Of a stretch of DNA of 35,042 bases, positions 24,383 to 32,573 are shown piece after piece. Source of the stretch: JALOAD01 sp023228995 [NCBI: Candidatus Muiribacterium halophilum] (GTDB lineage Bacteria > Muiribacteriota > Muiribacteriia > Muiribacteriales). Each line of letters begins with the position of its first letter. The stretch's first letter is position 1. Made by a program: the position numbers and the translations under genes. The notes under the pieces were generated by a model, which saw only the letters and a list, made by a program, of their open reading frames with translations, had not been told where the DNA came from and did not search any database. The stretch spans positions 1 to 35,042 of the forward strand of contig JALOAD010000037.1 in assembly GCA_023228995.1 (NCBI GenBank), written 5' to 3'.

Positions 24383-25412
24383 CTTTATCCTCTTTTAAGG
24401 CTTTTTTTATCATTCTGTCAAAATCCGATTTAAATAATCTATCCTGAGTTATTCTATATTTTTCAAATTCGCTTTCAGCATGTTTTTTAGCAAATTCAGA
24501 TTTGATTTTACCGGAATTATCTAATATTTCTCTATCAATAAAATCTATGAATTTATCTAGCTGTTTTGCCCAATCTTCCATTGTCATAGGAATTTTTCTG
24601 TTTGCCCTATCTTCTGCTAAATCCAGATAAGAGTTTACTATTTTTCCTAATGAATCTATTTCATTTTTATTCAAATAATTTTTGGCTATAATTACATCCG
24701 ATTTTAATATCTTCCCACTAGGCGAGTTTTTCCATGAAGTCAAACCCATGTTTTTTTTAGTTGAATCTGATCTTTCTACAATAAGTTCGGCAGCAGTATG
24801 ACCATGAATTGCATAATGTAATTTATTCTGAACTTTTGCAAAAAATTCTCTGGTTGTTGGAGAATCGATATTATAATCCATACTTGTTGAATATATATCT
24901 GTGATTTTCTGATAAAATCTTCTCTCGCTTAATCTTATTTCTCTGATTTCTTCAAGGATTTTTTCAAAATAATCCTCATTAAGAAAAGTACCATTCTCCA
25001 TCCTTTCCTTATCAATTACAAACCCTTTTATTGAGAATTCACTTAATACTTTTGTTGCCCATTGCCTAAATTGTGTTGCTCTTATTGAATTAACTCTGTA
25101 TCCGATTGAGATAATAGCATCAAGATTATAAAATTTTGTATTATATTTTTTACCATCCCTTGCAGTTATTAGGAATTTCCTAATAACTGAATCTTCTCTA
25201 AGCTCCCCGCTTTTAAAAATATTTTTCAGATGTTCATTAATGGTAGGCACACTGACATTAAAAAGATTTGCAAGCATTTTCTGTGTCAACCACACAGTAT
25301 CATCCTCAAATCGTACTTCAATGCTTTTTTCGCCCGCCTGCGATGTAAAAATAAGAAATTCAGCAGTACTGTTTCTAATTAATTTTTTTTTTCCGTTATT
25401 TATATTATTCAT
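24372..25412 (-). CDS. RhuM-family protein
   Basis: This 346-residue protein belongs to the Virulence_RhuM family. AGGAGA lies seven bases before the ATG at 25412; a longer frame would need TTG. The N-terminal half has VWLTQKMLANLFNVSVPTIN, then HLKNIFKSGEL and NLDAIISIGYRVNS, patterned like a DNA-binding Bro/KilA-like head. Further on are RATQFRQWATKVLSEFSIKG and FFAKVQNKLHYAIHGHTAAE, both highly typical of the family. RhuM genes are repeatedly found inside type I restriction operons, but their molecular role is not known to me. Here it sits between hsdM (36 bp away) and hsdS (overlapping). Confidence 0.9.
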   Translation of the reverse strand: MNNINNGKKKLIRNSTAEFLIFTSQAGEKSIEVRFEDDTVWLTQKMLANLFNVSVPTINEHLKNIFKSGELREDSVIRKFLITARDGKKYNTKFYNLDAIISIGYRVNSIRATQFRQWATKVLSEFSIKGFVIDKERMENGTFLNEDYFEKILEEIREIRLSERRFYQKITDIYSTSMDYNIDSPTTREFFAKVQNKLHYAIHGHTAAELIVERSDSTKKNMGLTSWKNSPSGKILKSDVIIAKNYLNKNEIDSLGKIVNSYLDLAEDRANRKIPMTMEDWAKQLDKFIDFIDREILDNSGKIKSEFAKKHAESEFEKYRITQDRLFKSDFDRMIKKALKEDKDGE

Positions 25413-25448
25413 AAAAAGTCTCCTGATAAACAAATGTTTTTTATTGTT

Positions 25449-26936
25449 CTATAGCCCAAGTTCATCGAGGTATTTATTCATTTCATGTTTTATACTTTCT
25501 AATTCAGTTTCAATCTTATTTATGTTTTCTTTTACTTTTGGCATATCAATTGGCTCTTCTTCTTCAAAAGTATCTACATATCTTGGGATGTTAAGGTTAT
25601 AATCATTTTCTTCAATCTCTTGCCTAGTTGCTATGTATGAATATTTGTTAATTACTTCTCTTTCTTTGTATGTATGTAAAATTTTTTGAACATCTATGTC
25701 TCGTAAAACATTCTGATTTTTAACTTTTTCAAATTCAGAGCTTGCATCTATAAATAATACATCTTGAGTTTTTCTGTTCTTTTTGAAAATTAGTATGCAA
25801 GCTGGGATACTTGTTCCAAAGAATAGATTTGCTGGAAGTCCAATTACTGCATGTAGATAATTATATTTTTGAATAATCTGCGTTCTTATTTTACCTTCAC
25901 TTGCTCCTCTAAATAATACTCCGTGTGGTAAAATAACTCCAACAGTTCCTTCTGGATTTGCTGAAGCAAGCATGTGTAATATAAAAGCATAATCTCCTTT
26001 GGATTTTGGTGGAATTCCCATGTCAAATCGTCCAAATTTGTCATCAGTAAGTTCTTCTTGACCCCATTTATCTAAACTGAATGGTGGATTTGCGACAACT
26101 GTATCAAAAGTTGCTAACATATCATTTTCTTTGTGTAATGGATTTCTAAGTGTATCTCCCCATGCTATCTTTGCATCATTTATGTTATGAAGGAACATAT
26201 TCATTAGAGCTAGCGAATGTGTTTGACCATTTTTTTCTTGACCATAAATTTGAAATTCGTGTGAACCTATTTCTCTTGCTGCTTTTATAAGCAATGAACC
26301 TGAACCACAGGCTGGATCATAAATTCTATCACCTTTTTTGGCTTCAACAAGTTTAGCTAGTAGTGTTGAAACATTGGCAGGAGTAAAGAATTCTCCTCCT
26401 TTTTTACCAGCATCTGAAGCAAAATTTGATATAAGATATTCATAAGAATCGCCAATAACATCATTACTTGCAAGTTTTGATGGTCTTAAATCAAGTTCTT
26501 TATCGTTAAAATCTTCTAAAAGATGTTTTAGTATTGAATTTCTTTCTTTTGTATTTCCTAGAACTTTTGAATTGTTGAAATCAATATTCCTAAATACTCC
26601 TTCGAGTTTTATTTTGTTGTCTTCTTCGATTTTAGCTAAAGCAACATTGATTGTTTCACCTATATTAGTTGTTTCTTTGTTTTTAAAAAGATAGTCGAAT
26701 GTACAATAGTCATTGAGTATAAATTTTTCATTTTGAAGACTTTTTTTAATCTTTTTTTGATTGCCTTGATATTTTTCGGTAAGTACTTCAACTTTTTCTT
26801 TGTAAAAATCTGATAAATACTTAACAAATAACATTGTAAGAATGTAATCCATATAAGCTGAGGAATTCATTGTACCTCTAAAAGTATCACATGCTTTCCA
26901 TATAATCTTGTTTATTGTATCTTGATTAGTTTTCAT
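25449..26936 (-). CDS. hsdM: Type I DNA methyltransferase M subunit (N6-adenine)
   Basis: This 495-residue protein methylates adenine in the target chosen by the S subunit and protects host DNA. The HsdM N-terminal helical domain runs to about 150. The S-adenosylmethionine site is DPACGSGSLL at 207-216, preceded by GEFFTP at 181-186. The catalytic motif is NPPF at 283-286. A start at the ATG at 26936 is supported by GGAG and AAGG just upstream. It overlaps the preceding S-like gene by 11 bp and is followed by rhuM. All motifs are intact, so modification is probably active. Confidence 0.96.
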   Translation of the reverse strand: MKTNQDTINKIIWKACDTFRGTMNSSAYMDYILTMLFVKYLSDFYKEKVEVLTEKYQGNQKKIKKSLQNEKFILNDYCTFDYLFKNKETTNIGETINVALAKIEEDNKIKLEGVFRNIDFNNSKVLGNTKERNSILKHLLEDFNDKELDLRPSKLASNDVIGDSYEYLISNFASDAGKKGGEFFTPANVSTLLAKLVEAKKGDRIYDPACGSGSLLIKAAREIGSHEFQIYGQEKNGQTHSLALMNMFLHNINDAKIAWGDTLRNPLHKENDMLATFDTVVANPPFSLDKWGQEELTDDKFGRFDMGIPPKSKGDYAFILHMLASANPEGTVGVILPHGVLFRGASEGKIRTQIIQKYNYLHAVIGLPANLFFGTSIPACILIFKKNRKTQDVLFIDASSEFEKVKNQNVLRDIDVQKILHTYKEREVINKYSYIATRQEIEENDYNLNIPRYVDTFEEEEPIDMPKVKENINKIETELESIKHEMNKYLDELGL

Positions 26937-27519
26937 AACCTTCTCCGTTTAATATTTTATTTTCTATATATTTGTAAAATTTTTCTCTTTCAGTTTTTAA
27001 TCCTTCAATAAGCTGGAATTCTCTTTTTTTGAGTTTTAATATTTTAATGAATGTTTCTTGTTTTTTTAATGTAGTATTTAATATTTCAAAATCTTTTAAA
27101 AAATATGATTTTAAAATTGATATTCCGCTCATATTTATAAATTTAGCAAAAAACCTTTTACCTAAACTTGAATTTATATTCGCTTCAATATATTCAGGTT
27201 TGAATTTTTGATTATCTTTTATCCTTATAATCGCAAAATATGAAGGAATTAAGAGGTTTTTGCTTGTTTCATTAATCAAAGTAGCTGAAACAGGTTCTCT
27301 TAATCTTACTATAATATCATCTTTTGCGGTAAAATATTTTTTGTCGAGTTTTTCTTGAGATTCAAAAATATCTATATTTTCTATATAAAAATTACCTTCT
27401 CCGTCAAGACATTTAAGATTAAGTTGATTATATTTATATATATCTTCAGAAAATCTTTCAGCCTTTTTCCTAAGCATTGTTAGACCAGTTCTAACTTCTG
27501 CAATGTTTTTGAGTTTCAT
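26926..27519 (-). CDS. Second half-size specificity-like (single TRD) protein
   Basis: This 197-residue protein resembles one target-recognition domain of a type I S subunit: MKLKNIAEVRTGLTMLRKKA at the start, YFTAKDDIIVRLREPVSATL in the middle, IPSYFAIIRI, then a helical tail (KKREFQLIEGLKTEREKFYK). It lacks the second TRD. The identity is a family-level match weaker than for the S gene at 23720. It is the first gene of the operon, with AAGGA before the ATG at 27519, and its end overlaps hsdM. Having an S-type gene both before and after hsdM is unusual; it could be a second specificity half or a modulator. Confidence 0.7.
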   Translation of the reverse strand: MKLKNIAEVRTGLTMLRKKAERFSEDIYKYNQLNLKCLDGEGNFYIENIDIFESQEKLDKKYFTAKDDIIVRLREPVSATLINETSKNLLIPSYFAIIRIKDNQKFKPEYIEANINSSLGKRFFAKFINMSGISILKSYFLKDFEILNTTLKKQETFIKILKLKKREFQLIEGLKTEREKFYKYIENKILNGEGYEN

Positions 27520-27530
27520 AAAAATCCTTT

Positions 27531-27571
27531 TGCATAATTTTATATTTATGCACTTTTTTTATTTTGCATAA
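27531..27571 (-). promoter_or_regulatory. Candidate operator at the restriction operon promoter
   Basis: TGCATAA (27531-27537) and TTATGCA (27546-27552) are inverted repeats 8 bp apart, and a third TGCATAA lies at 27565-27571. They overlap an AT-rich promoter-like stretch directly before the ribosome site of the first gene. Confidence 0.4.
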
Positions 27572-27746
27572 TTTAATTGTAACTCATTTTTTTAAATAGT
27601 CAAGGAATATGGAATAGGAATTAATAAATCTAAACAATGGATTCATGAACTAATCCGAAATGACAAATCTTTTGAAACAATTAATAATTAAAAATCTGCG
27701 AAATAGTGAATTAGTGAAATGGATTTTAAGGTTTCTAAGAAAGGCA

Positions 27747-27850
27747 AAGAAAATTAATTTAAAGGAACTATGGAGACCGTTACGAAGTGTGCAATATACG
27801 GAAGTATTGCAAGGTCGAACATCGTAAGAGGGAATTTTACATGGAAGACA
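27747..27850 (+). repeat. Family A repeat with hairpin
   Basis: GGAACTATGGAGACCGTTAC, then GCAATA (27791-27796) pairing with TATTGC (27805-27810), then CATCGTAAGAGGGAATTTTA. It is nearly the reverse complement of 16030-16133 and aligns with 5091-5190. Confidence 0.8.
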
Positions 27851-27856
27851 AACTTT

Positions 27857-27972
27857 AAATCGGCGAAATAGTGAATCAAAATGTTCAATGAACATTTTTT
27901 GGCAAATTAGTGAAGTGGATTTACTGCTTTTCCTATCTCACCCTTTCACCATTTCACCATTTCGCTGATTTT
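27857..27972. repeat. Family C repeat (MITE-like), copy 2, best preserved ends
   Basis: AAATCGGCGAAATAGTGAA at the left and TTCACCATTTCGCTGATTT at the right are inverted repeats. Inside is ATGTTC-AAT-GAACAT. There is no reading frame inside. Confidence 0.8.
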
Positions 27973-27988
27973 TATATTAATTCTTTAT

Positions 27989-29953
27989 TTATTCATATCT
28001 TAATGCATCTATTGGATTGAGTTTGCTTGCTTTTCTTGCTGGGTAAAATCCAAAGAATAATCCAACAAACATTGCAAATAAAAATGATACTATTACTGAA
28101 TCATAACTAACAACAGTCGGAAGTCCTGTGAGTTTTTTAACAAGCTCACTAATTCCATAACCTGTTGCAATTCCAATTATACCACCTGTTACTGAAACTA
28201 AAACTGCTTCAATTAAAAACTGTGATAATATATCAAGTTTACGAGCTCCAATAGCTTTTCTAATACCAATTTCTCTTGTTCTTTCAGTTACCGATACAAG
28301 CATTATATTCATAATACCGATTCCGCCAACTACTAAAGAAACAACAGCTATTCCTGCAAGTAAAAAAGTAAATGATTGCATTGATTCATTAACTTGTTCG
28401 ATTATTTCAGCTTGAGATCTTATTGTAAAATCATTTTCATCTTTTGGCCGAATTTGATGCAGTTCTCTGAGTTTTGCATTAATTACTTTTTCAGCTTCTG
28501 CTGATTGGTCTGAAGTAAATAAAGAAACATTTATATTAGTTACATAATCAATTCCCATAAGTCTTCTTTGTACTGTTAGTATTGGAGCTACAATTATTTC
28601 ATCTTCATCTCTCCAACCACTTGAACCTTTACCTTTTAATACTCCTACAACCTGAAAACTCTGCTTTTTAATTTTTAAATACTGTCCAATAGGATCAATA
28701 TCTTCAAAAAGTTCTTTTTTTATAGTTTGACCAATTACACAAACTCTTCTTTTAGCTTTATTATCAGATTCTGTAAAAAATGAACCTGTTTCAACCTCAA
28801 AATTATTAACTTCAGGGAATTTTGATGTACCTCCCTGAACTCTTGAATTATAATTTTTATTCCCAAATATCACCTGATAATTTCTACTTACAGATGAATC
28901 TACAGCTTTAATAAAATCTGTAAGTTTTTCAAGTTCAAGTCCATCTTCGTATTTTAAATTCATCTTACCCGAAGAGGTTCTAACCGGACCTCTTGAGCTT
29001 GCACCCGGCATTATAGTTAGAAGATTTGCTCCTCTTGAGGCAATGTTTTCTGTAACCTGCATTTGAGCACCCATTCCGATAGCTGTCATACCAATTACAG
29101 ATGCAACTCCGATTATTACACCAAGCATTGTTAGAAATGTTCTGAGTTTATTTGTAACAATTGAATAAATCGCCATTATAAAACTCTCAAGAAGTTCTTG
29201 AGGGCTTAAAAATAAATTTTTGAAAAAATTCTTCTTTATCTTTTTTTTATTTTCTTTTTCAACTTGATTTATATTTTTTTCTTCAACTTTTCTAATATCT
29301 TCAACAATTTTACCATCTTTTAAATGAACTATTCTATCGGCGAAAGAAGCTACATTACTATCATGAGTTACAATAATTACAGTAATTCCTTTATTATTTA
29401 ACTCTCGAAGAAGAGCCATTATTTCAACACCAGTCTTAGAATCTAATGCTCCAGTAGGTTCATCTGCCATGATTATTGAAGGATCATTTGCAAGAGCTCT
29501 TGCTATTGCAACTCTTTGCTGTTGTCCACCAGATAATTCTTTAGGTCTATGATGAGTTCTATATTCAAGACCAACACTTTCAAGGCAATCATCTGCTAAT
29601 TTCTTTCTGTTTTTTTTACCTGAATATACAAGCGGAAGTTCAACATTACCTGATGCTGTTAAATTATTAAGAAGATTAAATGACTGGAATATAAATCCTA
29701 TTCTTGAGTTTCTTATTGATGCAAGATCATTGTCTGAAAATTTAGTTATATCAGTTTCTTCAAGATAATAATTCCCGTGAGTAGTTGTATCTAAAAATCC
29801 AATAATATTCATGAGAGTGGATTTACCAGAACCAGAAGGTCCCATAATTGCAATAAACTCACCTTTTTTTATTTCAAGTGTAACATCATCTAAAGCTTTT
29901 AGTTCAAGATTACCCATTTTATAAATTTTTGATATATTCTCAAGTCTTATCAT
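27989..29953 (-). CDS. macB: MacB-type ABC efflux ATPase-permease
   Basis: This 654-residue inner-membrane protein has ATPase and permease in one chain. The N-terminal ATPase has Walker A GPSGSGKS (38-45), signature LSGGQQQR and Walker B IIMADEPTGALD. After a Lys-rich linker comes the first membrane segment (LRTFLTMLGVIIGVASVIGM), a large periplasmic domain, and three C-terminal segments of the FtsX type (AGIAVVSLVVGGIGIMNIML, GIRKAIGARKLDIL, then FLFAMFVGLFFGFYPARKAS). With MacA and a TolC-like channel it would form a tripartite exporter of peptides, macrolides or lipoproteins; the substrate is unknown. It starts 22 bp after macA. Confidence 0.94.
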   Translation of the reverse strand: MIRLENISKIYKMGNLELKALDDVTLEIKKGEFIAIMGPSGSGKSTLMNIIGFLDTTTHGNYYLEETDITKFSDNDLASIRNSRIGFIFQSFNLLNNLTASGNVELPLVYSGKKNRKKLADDCLESVGLEYRTHHRPKELSGGQQQRVAIARALANDPSIIMADEPTGALDSKTGVEIMALLRELNNKGITVIIVTHDSNVASFADRIVHLKDGKIVEDIRKVEEKNINQVEKENKKKIKKNFFKNLFLSPQELLESFIMAIYSIVTNKLRTFLTMLGVIIGVASVIGMTAIGMGAQMQVTENIASRGANLLTIMPGASSRGPVRTSSGKMNLKYEDGLELEKLTDFIKAVDSSVSRNYQVIFGNKNYNSRVQGGTSKFPEVNNFEVETGSFFTESDNKAKRRVCVIGQTIKKELFEDIDPIGQYLKIKKQSFQVVGVLKGKGSSGWRDEDEIIVAPILTVQRRLMGIDYVTNINVSLFTSDQSAEAEKVINAKLRELHQIRPKDENDFTIRSQAEIIEQVNESMQSFTFLLAGIAVVSLVVGGIGIMNIMLVSVTERTREIGIRKAIGARKLDILSQFLIEAVLVSVTGGIIGIATGYGISELVKKLTGLPTVVSYDSVIVSFLFAMFVGLFFGFYPARKASKLNPIDALRYE

Positions 29954-29975
29954 AAAAACTCCTTAATTTCTCATT

Positions 29976-31067
29976 CTACTTCTTTCTATTTCCAGGTCTG
30001 CCAAAAAGACTATTAGCATTTTTCTCATTGGATATTTCTGTTATTTCAGTAACTACTTTTTCATCAATTTCAAGACCGCTTATTATTTCAACATTTCTAC
30101 CATCATCTATTCCTCTTTCAACAAATCTTTTTTCAGTTTCATTGTTAATAGCACCATTAGTATTTTTAACTTTTTCTTTATCTTTTTTTATATTTTCTTT
30201 ATCTTTTTTACGAATTTCTCTATCTTTTTGACCTTTTCCATTAAGAGATTTTTTAACTAAAACATAAGATTTTTTGTTTTCTTCTTTTAAAGCACTTTTT
30301 GGACAAATAATAACATCTTGTTTACTTTGCGTTACAAACTCAATGTTTGCAGTCATTCCAGAAGCCCATTTTGTTGGAATTCTTTCAGGATCAATCATTA
30401 TTTCATATAAAACTACATCAGAAATAGTCTTTCCTTCTCTGGAAATTTTGGATATTTTCCCATTTATTATTTCATCAGGATATGAATCTAAATATATATA
30501 AGCTTTAAGACCATTTTTCATTTTTGCAATATCAACTTCATCAACATCTACTCTTGCAACAAGTTTATCTGAAAGAACAAAAAGTATATTTGATAAATCA
30601 ACATTTTGACCAGGCTCGCAATCACGATTTATAATTTCACCTTTTATTGTACTAATAAGAAAAACCGGCTTATATGCAGAAATCGCAACATTATAAGCTA
30701 TATCTGCTTCTTTTATTGCATTTTTATCTTTACTTTCTTTTGCAAGTTTCATCTGAGAAATTGCTGCATCTAATATAGCATTTCTATCTTCACTTGAAAT
30801 TGTTGCAAGAACTGTTCCTACTTCTACAAAATCACCTTCCTGAACAAAAACTTCTTCAATTCTACCTCTTGAAGTTGCTTTTATACCTACTTGATTAAAA
30901 GGTTTAATTGAACCTGTTGCAAGGATTTTTACTTCAATTGAACCTTTTTTAACATCACCATATTTATATGTAGTTGTAGTTTTTCCTGAATTTGATTTTT
31001 TAATAAAACCAAAATATATACCTGCTATTACCAATAAAATTATTAGCGTTGTTATGACTTTTTTCAT
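29976..31067 (-). CDS. macA: MacA-type periplasmic adaptor with Lys-rich insert
   Basis: This 363-residue membrane-fusion protein links MacB to the outer-membrane channel. An N-terminal membrane anchor (about 4-22) is followed by the lipoyl half (SIKPFNQVGIKATSRGRIEE, VFVQEGDFVEVGTVLATI), a short helical hairpin (95-130), the returning lipoyl strand (IKGEIINRDCEPGQNV) and beta-barrel parts (ASGMTANIEF). Residues 273-314 form a highly charged insertion with repeated KKDKE-like blocks that splits the membrane-proximal domain; I do not know it from typical MacA. Its start overlaps the end of the TolC-like gene by 4 bp. Confidence 0.9.
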   Translation of the reverse strand: MKKVITTLIILLVIAGIYFGFIKKSNSGKTTTTYKYGDVKKGSIEVKILATGSIKPFNQVGIKATSRGRIEEVFVQEGDFVEVGTVLATISSEDRNAILDAAISQMKLAKESKDKNAIKEADIAYNVAISAYKPVFLISTIKGEIINRDCEPGQNVDLSNILFVLSDKLVARVDVDEVDIAKMKNGLKAYIYLDSYPDEIINGKISKISREGKTISDVVLYEIMIDPERIPTKWASGMTANIEFVTQSKQDVIICPKSALKEENKKSYVLVKKSLNGKGQKDREIRKKDKENIKKDKEKVKNTNGAINNETEKRFVERGIDDGRNVEIISGLEIDEKVVTEITEISNEKNANSLFGRPGNRKK

Positions 31068-32293
31068 AATTTTCCTCCTGCGACTTTTTGAAGTGTCAAT
31101 AAACTTGTTCTAAAATTATAAAGCGAACTTACATGATTATACTCTGCTTGCGAAAGGTCGTTTTCTTTATTTTGAAATACAAAATAAGTTTCACTACCCT
31201 GTTCATATTTTAACTTTGTTAGAAGATAAATGTCTTTTTTGGCTTTAAGTATAAGTTCATCAATTTGATATTTCGCATAAGCTAATTCATAATTTTTTAA
31301 AGCATTAAAAACTTCAATTACAATATCATCTTTAAGTTTTTTTATTTCATTTTCAGTTGCTTTCACAGAATTTGCTGATTCTTCAAGAAGAATATTTTTT
31401 TTACCTCCATCGTATAGCTTATAACTTAAAGAAAGTGATGCACTAAAAGAATCATTTTTGAAAATTTCTTTTCCACCAAGACTTTCACTCATTGAAGCTG
31501 ATAATTTTGGTTTATAATTTGCATATATATTTTTTTTATTTAATAAATTTATATTTTCTGAAATTAAAAGTTTTTGAATTTCAGGTCTATTTTCGATTGA
31601 TAAATTTAAAATATCATCTGAATTAAAAGGAGTAAAACTAATTTTTTCTTCAAACACATCAAATTTATAATTAAGATCTTTACCCATTGCAGTATTAATC
31701 TCAAAATAAATATTACCAAGTTCTCTTTCTTCTTTTAATTTTCTATATTCAGCTTCTTTAAACGATGTTTCAGATTCATTAACTGCCTGAAGACTTTCTT
31801 TACCTGCATGATATTTTAGTCTTATCAAAATAAGGTCTTTTTTTCTTCTCTCAAGAATTGTATTTTGAAGATCAATTCCTTGTTTTTTTTGCTGAATTCT
31901 ATAATAAAGTTCACTAATATTAAAAATAATATTATTTTTAAGTCTATTATATTCCTGTTTTTCTCTTTCAACATTAAGTTTAGCAATATCAAGCTCATTA
32001 TTTCTTAATCCACCATCATTAATAGTGTAATTAACACCAAGTCTTGTGGAATAACTCTCTTTACCTGAAGTATCAGAATAAGAAATTCCCTGTGATAATG
32101 TTGCATCTGGCAAAAAATTAGTCTTAATCTGCTTTATTTTTAATTCCAAAGCTTCAATTCTTAATTTTTCCTGAATAATTGATGAATCGTTTTCGAGTGC
32201 ATTCTCAATGCATTGCTGTAAAGTAAGTATTTCAGCAGAACCTTGAAGAATAAACAATGATAAAAAAACCAAAACAATAATTATCTTCTTCAA
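31064..32293 (-). CDS. TolC-family outer-membrane factor
   Basis: This 409-residue exported protein (signal peptide MKKIIIVLVFLSLFILQGSA) begins the mature part with LTLQQCIENALENDSSI, the usual first TolC helix. Two duplicated halves of long coiled helices follow, with strands such as TLSQGISYSDTSG and SASLSLSYKLYDGG. ISELYYRIQQKKQGIDLQ and FNALKNYELAYAKYQ are the equivalent tunnel helices. It should form the outer-membrane exit duct for the MacAB pump. It starts at TTG (32293), seven to eight bases after AGGAGG. First gene of the operon. Confidence 0.93.
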   Translation of the reverse strand: MKKIIIVLVFLSLFILQGSAEILTLQQCIENALENDSSIIQEKLRIEALELKIKQIKTNFLPDATLSQGISYSDTSGKESYSTRLGVNYTINDGGLRNNELDIAKLNVEREKQEYNRLKNNIIFNISELYYRIQQKKQGIDLQNTILERRKKDLILIRLKYHAGKESLQAVNESETSFKEAEYRKLKEERELGNIYFEINTAMGKDLNYKFDVFEEKISFTPFNSDDILNLSIENRPEIQKLLISENINLLNKKNIYANYKPKLSASMSESLGGKEIFKNDSFSASLSLSYKLYDGGKKNILLEESANSVKATENEIKKLKDDIVIEVFNALKNYELAYAKYQIDELILKAKKDIYLLTKLKYEQGSETYFVFQNKENDLSQAEYNHVSSLYNFRTSLLTLQKVAGGKL

Positions 32294-32392
32294 AAAAAAC
32301 CTCCTGTATCTTTTGTTTTTATTATAACCTTTAATGCAAATATCATACCATTTATAAAATCAAGTAAAAATTAGTAAAGCAAAAACAAAGCA

Positions 32393-32422
32393 GATCCCGG
32401 CTCAAAATCATACTGGGATGAC
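32393..32422. repeat. Family B repeat
   Basis: GATCCCGGCTCAAAATCATA followed by CTGGGATGAC; same unit as 5246, with a C-to-T change in the right arm (CTGGGAT for CCGGGAT) that weakens the stem. Confidence 0.75.
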
Positions 32423-32428
32423 AACCTT

Positions 32429-32545
32429 TAAATCAGCGAAATAGCGAATCAAAATGTTCACCGAACATTTTTTGGTGAATTAGCGAAGTGGATTTAGTGC
32501 TTTTCCTACTTCACTATTTCACCACTTCACTATCTCACGGTTTTA
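32429..32545. repeat. Family C repeat, copy 3
   Basis: It begins AAATCAGCGAAATAGCGAAT, contains ATGTTC-ACC-GAACAT, and ends CACTATCTCACGGTTTTA. It lies 3' of the MATE gene and upstream of the TolC-like gene. Confidence 0.75.
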
Positions 32546-32573
32546 TTATATTTCCCAAATTGCTTTTATAGTG

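Larger units (their letters stand above)
27572..27988. other. Gene-free interval filled by family A and C repeats
   Basis: No gene is seen. From left to right it has a partial family C piece (27690-27740), a good family A copy (27747-27850) and a full family C copy (27857-27972). Confidence 0.75.

Noticed and set aside
27650-27895. Minus-strand 81-codon frame
   Set aside because: It lies wholly in family A and C repeats; no start signal or known domain.
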